A DNA stretch of 64,000 nucleotides, taken from the NCBI GenBank assembly GCA_030549775.1, contig CM060177.1, positions 69,638,138 to 69,702,137 of the forward strand. Direction: 5' to 3'. Positions 1-11,078 of this stretch are shown here, piece by piece. Both the position numbers and the translations under genes were made by a program. The stretch comes from Tamarix chinensis (Eukaryota; Streptophyta; Magnoliopsida; Caryophyllales; Tamaricaceae). Position 1 is the stretch's first letter. Each line of letters opens with the position of its first letter. Under the pieces are notes generated by a model. The model was not told where the DNA came from. It saw only the letters and a program-made list of their open reading frames with translations, and made no database searches.

Positions 1-529
1 GTGCGTCTGTTACCTTACTCAGTACGTAGCGTACTGATCACCCGTTTTATGGGTGCTGCTCATTCCCACAAGTAGAAGACCTGTCTGAGTATGTGTAGGT
101 AGGGGTTGATGTCTTCGATGCCTATGATGCTTACGAGGCATCAGGAGGGGTTGAGAGTTGAGCCTGGAACTAACTTGGGGGTCAAGAGTGACGTGATAGG
201 AGTCCATCCTCCGTTTTATTTCCTTGTATTATTATTTTTTTTATCCCGCTATATGACGTCCTCTGACATTTGGTACTTTAAAACTATACTTTTGGGATGT
301 ACCTTTTGATTTCCGCACTCTGATTCTATATGACTTGTGTTTTATTAGTGACTCATATTTGATGTTATTCTTGTTTAGCCTCATCACTTAGTACTGGGAT
401 GATAGGAGTGAACCGATCTGGTACTAAGTGTGGCGGTAATGCCCCCGAGTTTACGGTTTTATCTTTTCACTTCCACTAAAACCTTTTAATTAAATGAAAA
501 TTTTTAGTCGTAAATTTGGGGGTGTTACA
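1..529 (+). repeat. 3' end of a long LTR, family A (Ty3/gypsy-like)
   Basis: The stretch ends in TTGGGGGTGTTACA at 516-529, the end signature shared with copies ending at 31071, 31922 and about 33941. It carries the family block about a dozen bases long reading GGGTGCTGCTCATTCCCACA near 50-70, found again at 30615-30640 and in reverse at about 22505 and 35230. No coding potential is convincing here. It is truncated by the window edge. It is called an LTR because of the TG..CA-type ends and repeated copies, not from protein evidence. Confidence 0.6.
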
Positions 530-1925
530 CATAGGGTGCGATTATATATGATTTTTTCACCTTTTGAGATCTCATGTGAATTGCATAAGTTTACCTTGAA
601 AACAACTCTCTTATTCAATGAATTAACAACATTCCCCACTTTTATGACTGCTTATAGGCTTAATGCATTTAGTCAGCTACTTTCAAGACATGTGCAAGAA
701 TGGAAACTCCTCAACATCTCAGAGCATCTCTTTACCCTACCAAGACCACAAGGGGTATCTCCTAGGTTACCATTACAAGTCTGCACACCAAAAAAAGTAG
801 CACGCATGCATTTTTTAATCTTGCATCATTCACTCAGGGACCATTGTAAGATATTTCTACCTGATAATAGGGTACATCTACCTAACATCTCGGTGCAACC
901 AACCATTTCAGTGCTAGGAAATCTTTATCCTATCTGCATAAATGAACTTTATAAATACCCCAAGCAAAAAATAAAGAGAGGAGCATCAATCTATTGACCA
1001 GTTGGCCAAGATTGAAAGAGAAGAAAGTTAGGGTTCCAAAAAGAGAGAAAAATAATAATGATGATGGAAGATAGTGGAGTAAGGGAAGAAAGGAGAAGAG
1101 TCCCAACAGAGCTTTATTAAGAGAGGGAAAAGAAGAAAGAGTGATTAGGTAATATAGGGGTTGGAATATCGTGATATCCCTAGCCATTTTCCTTCTTTCT
1201 CTTCTTGATTTTATGTTGGCTAAAAGAAGTTTAGCTTTGGCTAAGCTCTAGTGAAAGGAAAGGTTGATAGCCTTTGATGCTGTGATCTTGAAATTTTTAG
1301 TCCTGTTAGGCTTAATGGTATTTCATTTTGTTAAGGTGAAATTTTCTGGGTGTTGAATGTTGGCCACATTAGGTACTTTACAAAATTATGCGTCAATTGG
1401 ATAGTGTGTGAAACCTACAATGACAAATGGTGATAGGGTTGGCAACGAGAGGTAAAGAAACACTATCATTAATCCTTTAACCCTTATTGTACGACATTGC
1501 CAGGGCCCATGCACCTTCATGGAGATGTCTGGAGAGCATGTTTCACCATTGAGTGAAACCTATTAAGGATAGGAGGATTGATATCCATCAAGCTAGACAT
1601 GCTATGAATTATCATAAGGTACACACATTTACAGTCAACAACTCTACTATCATAACTCTACCTCCTCATTTCCCTCATGTCTATCTTGCATTCAATTTTT
1701 TAACTCTATGCATACTTGATTATTTCTTATACTCTCAAAATCACTTATTAGCATTTATTTACATCAGCATATTCATAGGATGCTCAACTTTAGCTAGCAT
1801 AATTCACTCCTCTTAGGGAGACTGTGTATACTTGCATGAGTTGTGCTGTGTTTACTTTACTAACTCACCGTACAAAACTCTTTTGGCTGAACTTGCATTA
1901 TCACACACCAGCATGCACATAGTTT
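530..1925 (+). repeat. Probable 5' LTR/leader of the Athila-like element
   Basis: This is non-coding AT-rich sequence between the family A end and a primer-binding-site-like stretch at 1926. By position it should be the 5' LTR of the Athila-like element that follows. I could not find a matching 3' LTR in the window, so the boundaries and even the LTR identity are inferred from context only. Short open frames within it show no recognisable domain. Confidence 0.3.
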
Positions 1926-1944
1926 TTGGTAACATTGCCAGAGA
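1926..1944 (+). other. Athila-type primer binding site (degenerate)
   Basis: The sequence TTGGTAACATTGCCAGAGA is close to the primer binding site used by Athila/Tat elements, which pairs with tRNA-Asp (consensus of the type TGGCGCCGTTGCCGGGGA). It lies about 400 bp upstream of recognisable Athila gag. C-to-T and G-to-A changes account for most differences, as expected for an old methylated copy. Confidence 0.5.
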
Positions 1945-2329
1945 TTGAAACAATTGATTTTTTTTTCTGCATATTAAAGGATAGCATCTTGTGGATTTTT
2001 CTTGTACATAACTAATAATAGTTTTTCTATAAATTTTAGATTCGTTTGATTTAAAAGGACTAACCTTTATATGACCTAAAGTGATCAGGGTGCCTTAGTA
2101 CCAATTGACCTAGAAATAGAGAGCACATTGGGTCGAACTCAGGCAGCCCTACACCATCAACATCAGTAAGAAGAAGGATCAACATTAGAGGTTTTGGCAA
2201 CATGAGTCATTGGGGCTTGCAGCAGCTTGAAAATGGAAACAATGGATTACCTGTTCCATAGCCCAACCATAGGGAAGGATTACCCATTCTCTTCCCCCTC
2301 ACATCAATAAAAATCCCGTAGGAATGCAA

Positions 2330-2792
2330 ACTCCACCTCTAAGAGATTAGCGCAACCAAGTTATTTGGGATTACGCTATGCTAGTCTAAGACCATCTAAA
2401 CTCAACCATTGTTCATCCTAAAATTCAAGCCCCTCATTTCGAGCTTAATCATATCGTGTTCCACATGTTATAAACAATAGGGGAATTTAGCGGCCAACCT
2501 ACTGAAGATCTACACCTGCACTTGAGAGCATTCATAGAAGTTAGTGATAACTTTAAGATTCAAGGAGTTCTAGAAACATCCCTATGATTTAAGTTATTCC
2601 CCTATTCCTTGATAGAAGTTAGGGAGTGGATGACTTCCCTATCGACTGGTTCAATCACTTCCTAGTATGACTTAGTTCAGAAGTTCCTTATGAAATACTT
2701 CCCTCCAAATAAAAATGCCAAGCTTAGGCAGAACATTTTCTCAGTCTTGCAAGAGGAGGATAAGACATTCCAAGATGCATGGCAGAGATTTA
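2330..2792 (+). pseudogene. Athila-type gag, N-terminal part (broken)
   Basis: Translation of the plus strand, tolerating stops and frameshifts, gives the conserved plant Athila/Tat gag core: FELNHIVF near 2440, then PTEDLHLHLRAFIEV, a leucine-rich stretch with FPYSLIEVREWM, then QKFLMKYFPP near 2685-2710 and QEEDKTFQDAWQRF just before 2790. Gag of this family forms the cytoplasmic particle and binds retrotransposon RNA. At least three in-frame stops are present, so no protein is made. The reading is interrupted after QRF by the inserted element at 2793 and resumes after 4880 in frame. Confidence 0.8.
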
Positions 2793-3579
2793 GGCCCTAT
2801 TTGGTTTGAAGAAAGTTAAGTGGAAAGAAAAATATAGAGGAAAAAAAATTGAAGGAAAGAAAATAAAAGAAATTAATTTTCTTTCCTTTGTTTGGTTGTT
2901 GGAGAACATTTTGTGGAAAATTAAATTCTTGGAAAATGTTTTTAGTGTTTGGTGTATAGAAAACAAATTCTAAAAAAATAAATTTTATTTTTTAAATGTT
3001 TTTATATACATTGTTTTTGACTTTTGATAAGATGTATATGACATTTTTCTCCGTTCGCTTATGCATCCATTAAGATCGGCAGTTATGTATCATACCCAAA
3101 TTAAGTATTTCGAAGGAATAAATATGGAGAAGTAGAAACCAAAATTAATAATACTATATATATATTCTTGGGATGAAATTAAAAATGAAAATTTAATAGA
3201 TATTAGTACTAAAACCCCTCCCCCTTGTAAGTAAGCAGCGTTGCACCGGGACGTGGATGGAAGAAAATACGAAAACATCATTAAAAGATAAAAATAAAAA
3301 ATTATTAAAATTATTACCTATATTAGTTAATTTTAATCATTAAAAAAATTTAATAACAATATTAATTAAATCATTTTAATATAAATTTTGATCCCAAAAA
3401 ATTTTTAAAGAGGAAATGTTTCCGAGACGGGAAACGACACCTAACTGTCATCCTCGTGCATCACTGTAAATAAGTACTTTGTTTCTTTATTAATGTTAGG
3501 TATAAATTGTAGTCATTAATATTTTTAATATATAATATTAAAACTATATAAATAATATTTTTAATGCAATTTTAAAGTT

Positions 3580-3582
<3 letters not shown>

Positions 3583-3614
<32 letters not shown>
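3583..3614. repeat. (AT)n microsatellite
   Basis: An uninterrupted run of about sixteen AT dinucleotides lies inside the Harbinger-like element, just upstream of the nested hAT insertion. Confidence 0.95.
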
Positions 3615-3620
<6 letters not shown>

Positions 3621-3670
3621 TAAGTAATTAAAAATATTTTTAAATAAATTGAGCGAGTGCATGATTTGAT

Positions 3671-4152
3671 TAGAGATGTAAATGAGGCGGGTATACCCAT
3701 ACCCGTATCCATACCCGATAAAAAATCCGTACACAAATCCGTATCTATATCCAAATCCATATCCGTTAACACATTCATATCCGTATCCGTTGGATATCCG
3801 TTACCTGACGGATTATCTATTTACTTGTTAATGGATATTATCTAGCAGATAAATTTATTACCCAACGGATAAACTAATTTAGAGTTAAGCCAAATGATAA
3901 TTTTAACATTAATTTATACTATATTTATTTTAAAATTAAAGGTAAAATGATAATTATATATCAAGTAAATGGGTATAGATATATATATGAGTATGGTCAC
4001 GGGTACGGGTATGAATATCACATACCCGCATCCGTACCCGAACCCAACGGATATTTTTTTCCATCTTCTGTATCCGTATCCGTATTCATTTATCCATATC
4101 CGTTTAAGTATCCGTCGGACTTCGGATACAATCCGCATCGTTTAGGTCCCTA
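3671..4152. mobile_element. hAT-type MITE with CCGTATCC sub-repeats
   Basis: The left end reads TAGAGATGTAAATGAGGCGG and the right end, reversed, TAGGGACCTAAACGATGCGG. They are flanked by an 8-bp duplication (GATTTGAT at 3663-3670, AATTTGAT at 4153-4160, 7 of 8 identical). Both are hallmarks of hAT transposons. The 482-bp interior is made of short repeats of the type CCGTATCC and CATACCCG in opposite orientation on the two sides, so the whole element can fold back. It encodes nothing. It is nested in the 2793-4877 element and is therefore the younger of the two. Confidence 0.8.
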
Positions 4153-4877
4153 AATTTGATTTTCTATTTTCTTGTCCTGTCTTCCACACTTTATTTATGT
4201 TTTGTGCATTGAATTAATGTACGCTATGCGTTTGGTATGCCCAAAGCTCCCAACAAAGTCATGGGTCGATGGCAGTAGAACGTTGAGTCCCCAGTTCCAA
4301 CCAACAATTACTAGATTTGATAGCTAGAGAAGGCGATCGAGTATGAAACCTTGTTACAAGTTCGGATGAATGGATTGATTTACATTTAGATACTAATCAT
4401 CTTTTTCTATCTATTGTAAATTAATCAATTAATTTTTTTTCCCTCTTTAAAAAGATTAGGACATTTATAAGAATCATCTTTTTTTTTTTAATTCGACCCT
4501 GCTATATTTATCGTTTGAGTGTTCGATCGAACTCTTTCTTGACTCAAAGAGTGAGGTGGGGTGGGTGGTTGGTGATATTTTTTGGACAATCAAATTGCAT
4601 TGCATCCGGTATATACACCAATTAATAGTAACAAACTCTGCGCAGCCTTTCTGCCTATCTAAAGGGAGAAGGAAGCTGATGTTCCGAAAAAATTTCCACT
4701 GATCTTTCTTTCTTTCCTTTGATAAAGATGAAGAAAGTATATTAATTTAATTTTTCCTTTCATTTTTTTCCTTGTTTTCTTTCTCTTCAATTTTCTTAGT
4801 AACCAAATGCATGAAAAATATTTTCCATCAGTTTTTTTTTTCCTTTCCTCATTTTTTTCCACAAATCAAATGGAGCC

Positions 4878-5506
4878 TTAAGTAATTGTTAAGAAAATGT
4901 CAAAACTACAAAATCCCTCAACAAGTACAAATAGAAACATTTTATCATGGACTTAACCCAATGACACAAAACTTGGTGGATGCCTTAATTAATGGCTCAT
5001 TTCTATGTAAACATTTCGACTAAGCCTACAAGAATATTGAGATGATATCATGCAACAACCAGCATTGAGGTAGTGCCAAGAGTATTCAAAAGGTGCAAGT
5101 AACAAGAGGATTCAAATTCGCCGCCATCATAGGCCTACGAGCTGATGTATCGGCTATGGCTAATCTATTGAAAAATATTACTCTCACTAACTTACAAGCG
5201 CAGAGAAGAGAAGAACAATCCACTACTTCCATAGCTACAGTATCATATGTATACTATAGAGAAGGTCATTTGTTTGAACAGTGTCCAATGAATCCAATGT
5301 TCTTGAATTATGTAGGAAACCAAGCTAGAAACTCTCAATGGCCTTATAGAAATTGGTACAACCCCACCTGGAGACAACATCCTAACTTCTCATGGTCTAA
5401 CCAAAACAATGTGCAAAACCTGCCCAACCATTACGACCAGCAACACTATTACCAAATTCAAACCCATCATCTTCAACAATCACAAACTCACCAACCCCTT
5501 ACCTAA
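4878..5506 (+). pseudogene. Athila-type gag, C-terminal part with nucleic-acid-binding region
   Basis: This is the continuation of the 2330-2792 gag after the Harbinger-like insertion. Near 4880-5010 the frame reads VQIETFYHGLNPMTQNLVDA, typical of Athila gag. From 5230 a degenerate zinc-knuckle (expected Cys-X2-Cys, here with Tyr in place of both leading Cys; H and C of HLFEQCPMNP retained) is followed by NYVGN, NPTWRQHPNFSWSNQN and a Gln/His-rich tail, as in other Athila gag proteins. In-frame stops occur before 5100. The open frame 5093-5506 is a leftover of this gene and not a host gene. Confidence 0.8.
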
Positions 5507-6179
5507 CATAATAACCCCAAATCCTTGGAAACTCTTCTACAATAATATATGGTGAAAGTAAATGAAACGGTATAAAGCAACACCATCTCCTTGAGAACCT
5601 TAAAAACATAAATGGGGTAGCTAGCTACAACCTTGAGTAGTAGACCCCATGATAGTCGACCTATTGATACTGAGAATAAGAGAGTAGGAAAGGAGCAATG
5701 TAAGGCCATTACCCTCAAATAAGGTATGAAAATTACAACTCCGTACTGAAAGGATGAAACTAAGGAAAATCTCCACTTTAACAATCATGACAACAATCTA
5801 AAACCCATTGAGAAAAAGTCAACCTACACACATTCCCAACTATAGATTAACCCCATCCACGATTTAGAAGAAAACACCAATGCAATACTTGAGCCGCCAA
5901 AGAGCAACAAACCACCACCAAATGCCAGTACTAATCCCTTTATTCCATTGCCACCATTCCTTTAGATAATAAAACTCTAGTAGCAGGATAAGCAATTTGA
6001 TAATTTCCTTGAAATTCTTTGCCATTAGCATATAAACATCCAATTGGTGGAAGCCCTCCAATAGATGACCAACTATGAAAAATGTTTAAAGTATATTTTA
6101 ACATGAAAAAAAGACTTTTTTAATACAAAATGGTAGGTATGATCCATAAATGTGGCTTAATTTTCTAACAAAAGCTACC
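5507..6179 (+). other. Athila gag-protease linker, decayed
   Basis: Scattered plus-strand fragments match the linker between gag and protease in Athila elements: a Pro-rich stretch near 5895-5950 followed by PFIPLPPFL, then a segment reading NIQLVEALQ near 6030-6060 that matches the usual conserved motif. Stops are frequent. No separate gene is seen on either strand. Confidence 0.5.
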
Positions 6180-6605
6180 TAGAAAGTTACAGGAGCCTAA
6201 TAGTTTCACCATTCCCTGCTCCATTATTGACAAGTATTATGGTAAGGCCCTTTGTGACCTCACTACTAGTATCAACTTAATGTCTATTTTCAATAAAATA
6301 GATATTGGGGAAGTACGATCTACCACACTCATGCTATGACTCACTGATCGATCATAAGTTTACCTTGATGGAAAGATAGAAGATATGCTAGTAAAGGTGG
6401 ACATGTTTATCTTCCTAATAGAATTCATCTTCCTTAACCACGTGGCCCACAAGGAGGTAACAATTATTCTAGGTAGGTATTTCTTGGCCACTATTAAGAC
6501 CTTGATTGACATATATACAAGAGAATTGATGATGAGGTTCAATGAAGAGCAAATCATGTTCAATGTCTTCAACTTTATGAAACTATCTGTGATGAGTTTG
6601 CTATA
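6180..6605 (+). pseudogene. Athila-type aspartic protease domain (inactive)
   Basis: The plus strand encodes FTIPCSIIDKYYGKALCDL near 6207-6260, followed by SINLMS, LDGKIEDMLVKVDMF near 6364-6405, and EVTIILGRYFLATIKTLIDI near 6455-6515. This is the order of the retropepsin-like protease of Athila/Tat elements. The family cleaves the gag-pol polyprotein. The active-site motif, normally Asp-Leu/Thr-Gly-Ala, reads D-L-T-T here, so the catalytic loop is altered. One stop lies near 6340. A later open frame (6385-6606) is the C-terminal half of this domain. Confidence 0.8.
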
Positions 6606-6799
6606 AGAACATTTCATGAAGAATGTTGGTTGTTCGATGTAGACCATCTGAAGTGCAGATACCCTAACTATTATCCTAAAGAGCACTATGAAAGGAATAT
6701 GGTAGGGAGTATCTAGATAGATCCCTCAACACCTTGAGAACTTGTTAGATTAAATAGAAGAGAGATACAACTAGACAAACCTTCAATTATGGAGCCTCC

Positions 6800-7015
6800 C
6801 ATACTAGAACTAAAGCTATTACCATCCCATTTGAAGTATACTTATTTAGGTAAGAGAGATACCATACCTATTATTATTTCATCTACCTTACTTGATTCTT
6901 AGACTACTACTAAAGAACAAAAAGGTAGTGGGAAAGACCATTGCAGACATTCATCAAATAAGTCCGATAATATGCATGCATAAGATTATACTAGAGGATC
7001 TATATAACTCAATGA
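6800..7015 (+). pseudogene. Start of Athila reverse transcriptase, truncated
   Basis: The plus strand reads LELKLLPSHLKYTYLG near 6808-6855 and then KNKKVVGKTIADIHQISPII near 6918-6976, followed by CMHKIILED. This is the conserved entry into reverse transcriptase in Athila/Tat elements. The sequence diverges after about 7015 and the catalytic palm with the YxDD motif, RNase H and integrase are absent. A large internal deletion has therefore removed most of pol. Confidence 0.75.
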
Positions 7016-7084
7016 TAGAGTAGTAGAGATGGCTCATTCTAGCAATGAAGGTGGTGGTGAAGAAGGGAATCATTTATAGAGGAT

Positions 7085-7880
7085 GAAAATGAAACATTTT
7101 CTTCTACTTCACCGACTAAGCGTTTGAAACCATCAGCAAATTCCCTCACCATATTTCAATCCGAAACCACGAAGAAACATTTCAACAACTTTGCAACCAT
7201 AACTTTTACTTTAAGCGAGGTTTCGCCCTACCTAACCTATGACAGTATCTCACCAACCCTATCAACCACCATTAATGGGCCACCTTTTGTTAGTACCCCC
7301 CCCCTAAAACTTTCACCACTAGTGGTCCTAGAATTTTACTCCAACCTTGATATAAAGTAGAAAACAAAGACTGTTTATGTTTGTAGGATGTTAGTTTTGT
7401 ACCTCTATACATCCATTGATAGCCTCTATGATCTACCTTCTTTTTGATATTTATGAATAATCCAAGCTAATTGAAAATCCAATGACAAAAAGTGTGGTTG
7501 ACATCCTTACAACATTAACCAATCCGGGCACCAAATAGGGAGTTACCACCAATGGCACTCACTATTATGACCGCCTACAACTCATCCCTTAAGTCAAAGT
7601 TTGGTACCATATCCTTAGAATCTAGTTACTATCCATAACTCATGATATATCTTTCTATGTTTCCTACTTACTAAGTGCACCATTAATGTGGGAAGAATCG
7701 TACAAGATCAGTTTGAGCTAGTGGCCACCAAGCCATGGAGTCCTATCTTTTACCTAGCCTTGGTTGCTAGCCTTTGTGCTAGGTCAGCAATACCTCTAGA
7801 ACCCATAGAGGAAATGGTTACTAGCCCACAGTCCATCAACCAAAATTTTATCAATCACTTCTTTGACTCTCCCTACTAAC
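7085..7880 (+). pseudogene. Athila late-ORF-like remnant (putative plant transposon protein)
   Basis: After the pol deletion the plus strand has fragments resembling the late, envelope-position ORF of Athila elements. FQSETTKKHFNNF near 7155-7190 and INVGRIVQDQF near 7680-7715 match the general pattern of the domain known as putative plant transposon protein. A Pro/Ser/Thr-rich stretch at 7240-7330 lies between them. No complete frame exists. The assignment rests on two short motifs and on position, so it is tentative. Confidence 0.4.
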
Positions 7881-8700
7881 TCCTAAAGCTAAATCACCAT
7901 CACCACATCTTGTGCAGCATTTGATAAGGGTAGAGGTAAAGATGTAGACGTTGAGGGACGATGTGGACATACTAATAAGAGGGTAAAAGGAGATCATTAC
8001 AATTGTTAAAAAAAATTAATTACATTTGAATTAGTTGGATTGATTGATTTAGAAACTAGGAGGGTTTGGCTAGGGATGAAACTATCTCTTGTGCCTTTAG
8101 AGGAGGAATGATTGGGATGCTCATAGGAGATAATTGTTGTCATATAGAGAGATCTTCCATCCTATTTAGTTATATATTTATATTTGTAATCTCAAGATTA
8201 AAATTAAAACAGACAAAATTTAAATAAGTATGATATTCAAACTCTACTTGCATGACTTTGTTATCATCAGTTATTTTGACTACAAATATGCATGATAATT
8301 GTTGTCATGCATAGAACCACAAGTAATTGGGTAGTTAGGAAAACTCCAACAAGTACTAACAGTTTATTATTAATGTTGACAAAAGACATCTAAAGTCCAA
8401 TAATAAGGCATACAAAAGAGCTAAATGCACAAGGCAACTCAATGATAAAATTAAAAGAAAAATGTAGTGAAGATCACTAAAAGCCAAGGAAAAACTAACA
8501 CCTCAATGCATTACTAGAGCTACATGAGAAGTACCAAACAACAAAGAACAAGCAACACAAATATTCAACCATCAAAAATTTTAGAAAAATATTCAACCAT
8601 ATACAATTTCAGACCTAACACAAAAATTTTAGTTGAAATATTCAACAATCCAAAAGGTTAATGTTATATTATATGTCCCACACACTATACATTTATGACC
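7881..8700. other. Anonymous AT-rich intergenic sequence
   Basis: No convincing coding region, terminal repeat or tandem array was found on either strand. It may belong to the decayed Athila element or to the CACTA element that follows. Confidence 0.5.
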
Positions 8701-8710
8701 TTCCATTGAT

Positions 8711-8821
8711 ACTCCAAGAAGCACCCTCAAATATTCAGGATTCCTTGTAAGACAAAATTAAGTTGTATCAAAATGCCATTCTTACAAGGAATCCTAAATA
8801 TTTTAGGGTACTTCTTGGAGT
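8711..8821. repeat. Near-perfect 41-bp foldback with 29-nt loop
   Basis: The arm 8711-8751 is complementary to 8781-8821 at 38 of 41 positions by hand comparison, with a 29-nt loop. Transcribed from either strand it would give a 111-nt hairpin of the size of a plant microRNA or siRNA precursor. The repeat does not extend clearly beyond these limits and no target duplication was seen, so a short MITE remnant is the other explanation. The arm sequence matches no microRNA I recognise. Confidence 0.8.
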
Positions 8822-9299
8822 TTGATACCTTTGAGTTGGTGCCAAAATATTGAATGGTGAATATGAAGATTCTTTTTTCTAGAGTTTGCAATTTGATTAC
8901 CTCACCTCTCAATACTAGCATCTAATACGTCATAGCATTTCTCAAAGAGTGCATATGTATCAAATGTTCTGTTACACTTGTTTCTTTTTCTCACCTAAAC
9001 ATTTACATTGCTTGAAGTGACATTATATAAATTTAAAGTTGAAAAATTAAGAATAGGATGAGAATTGTTGTCGATGTCAAATGAAGTAAACCCTTTAGTT
9101 TCAACTTTGATTTAAAAATCATCTAATGTATGTCATTAATTAATCCTTCGAGCTACGTAAATTTCATTGATGTTATGCATCACACCTTCTCCTTGCTTGA
9201 TTTTTTACCACTATTTAAGCATCATATCTTAATGCTCTATCTTTCACATAAGGCTCAATCATTTTTTGGATACAAGATAATGGACTTTTTTCTCCAATC

Positions 9300-11078
9300 A
9301 ACAACTATGGGATGAACCTCAAACCAAAATAAATTAATTTGAATAATATTAAACAAAACTAACTAAATGAAACAAAATTGATAAATAGATTTGAAGCAAT
9401 GTAATCATTATAGTAGAAAAATTCTAATACACACCTTGATAAACTTATCCCATACTCCATCCTCAACTACTCATTTATATTAAATTCCATTCTACACAAA
9501 ATCACTGTTCGATACATTTTCAATAACAACATAGATCGGTGTAACCAAAATAAATTATTTCTAATAATCCAATTCTGAATAATTTCGCACAAAGTTTTCA
9601 AATTTATACTTCTAACATGAAATTAGATACATTTTAAAGCATAATGTAAATTCAATTTATCTAAAATAGCTTAATCGGATAAAACCGACAAATCCGGATA
9701 TAGCTGGATCACAAATCCAGTTTTCACAAATCAACCATAACCAATACAATTAACCATTCTAAATCACTCATACAACACATATATATATACTTAAACAACT
9801 AAATTATCTTATCATAAGCTAATTTATTTAAAATTAATCAAAACAGATGTTAGGGTTTGAGTATTTATACCAAACGAATTGCTGCGAAATTGGAGGGAGT
9901 GAGGGGTACTGGAGCGTCGCCGGTGGTCAAGGACCACTCGCCGGTGACGAGCGGCGCTAGAGGCGGACGGGCGGTGGCACGCCGCGATTGCCCTCGTGCG
10001 TTGCTGACGGTTGCTGCTGCTGCTCGCTGCTGCTCTGCTGGAGGACGACGACGACGAGCTACAGCCGGTGTGGTAGTGTGCTTGAGCGGGGGTGGCTGGT
10101 ATGGCGGTGCGGCCTGGGTTCAAGGTGGAGAGCAGGAGGGGTCGGGGTCGGGGGTTGGGGGTCGGGGGTCAGGGGTCGAGGGATGGGAAACAGGGAACGG
10201 GGGTAAGGGGCTGAAAATTAGAAACATGTAAGGGCGGGGGTAGCAGTGCGCGGGACTGAATTTTTGGTTTTTGTTTTTTGAAATTTCAAGAAATTGAGGT
10301 GTTTAAGTATTTTTTATTATATTTTATATTTTGGGATTTTAGAGATTTGAAAAAAATTTATTATAAAACATATATATATGTATATATAGAATTTAAACAT
10401 TTTTAGCGACTAATAAATTAATGATTAACGATCAAAAATTATATTAGTCGCAATAAATGATTTTACTAATTTAAAGAGATTTTATAATAAAAAATAATTT
10501 ATTTTTGCTAATGAAATATAATTCCATAACAAAGTCGTAATCACACAACGAAATTATAATAGGAAAAAAATTTAAAATATTAAAATAAAAACACACAATA
10601 AAAATGGAAATATATTTTAAATAAAAATCATGTAGCTTGTGGAAAAAAGAAATAAAATATAAAAATAATAATTAAAAGAAATTGGAAAATATATAAATCA
10701 AATTCTAAGGAATTGTAAAAAATGTAAATAATTTTCGTAAATGAAAATATATTTTTAAATAGAAATGAAGATCATATGAATTTCATAAAAGTCATAATTG
10801 TGAATGAATTTTTCTGAAATAATCCACAACGTTACTAATACCAACAGATATATAAGTGGGTATTAGTTTTGTTGGTACAATGTTACTAATACCCACAGAT
10901 ATAAAGGTAGGCAAAAGATCTGTTGGCATAACATACTATTACCAACAGATAAAAATTTTCTGTAGGAAAAACTTTCTTCATTGCCCACAAAAAAAATATG
11001 TTGGTATTAGTAACTTTTGCCAACAGAAAAAAAATATGTGACTAAATTTCTGTTGGCACAAGTCAAAAATTTTGTAGT
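9300..11078 (-). mobile_element. CACTA (En/Spm-type) element, one end
   Basis: The right end reads TTTTGTAGTG at 11069-11078, the reverse complement of the CACTACAAAA terminus of CACTA elements. The adjoining 10835-11060 has many short repeats of CCAACAGATA and its inverse (TCTGTTGG), the sub-terminal repeats typical of this superfamily. Inward lies a GC-rich block (9870-10250) like the 5' exon region of CACTA transposase genes, then AT-rich intron-like sequence. I could not find the other CACTAC end, so the left limit is arbitrary and the element may be truncated. No intact transposase is encoded. Confidence 0.6.
9870..10250. other. GC-rich island inside the CACTA element
   Basis: GC content rises abruptly within an AT-rich setting. 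Open frames occur on both strands (9857-10231 plus, 9824-10123 minus) but are of low complexity (Ser, Arg, Gly) and match no domain. The part 10131-10208 is a ladder of G-runs of three to five separated by one to three bases, with strong G-quadruplex potential on the plus strand. Confidence 0.6.

Larger units (their letters stand above)
2793..4877. mobile_element. PIF/Harbinger-like non-autonomous element in Athila gag
   Basis: The ends are inverted repeats: GGCCCTATTTGGTTTG at 2793-2808 and, on the opposite strand, GGCTCCATTTGATTTG ending at 4877. Directly outside them is a TTA duplication (2790-2792 and 4878-4880), the target typical of PIF/Harbinger and Tourist elements. Removing the element with one TTA brings the flanking gag halves back into the same reading frame, which confirms the insertion limits. 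At 2085 bp it has no transposase that I can see. Both sub-terminal regions are rich in GGAAA/TTTCC runs. It contains a nested hAT element and an AT microsatellite. Confidence 0.75.

Noticed and set aside
3914..4153. Tyr/Gly-rich frames on both strands
   Set aside because: Products of the CCGTATCC/GGGTACGG sub-repeats of the hAT MITE.
9857..10231. GC-rich open frames on both strands as a host gene
   Set aside because: Low-complexity residues, no domain, open on both strands because of base composition, and located inside a CACTA-type element.
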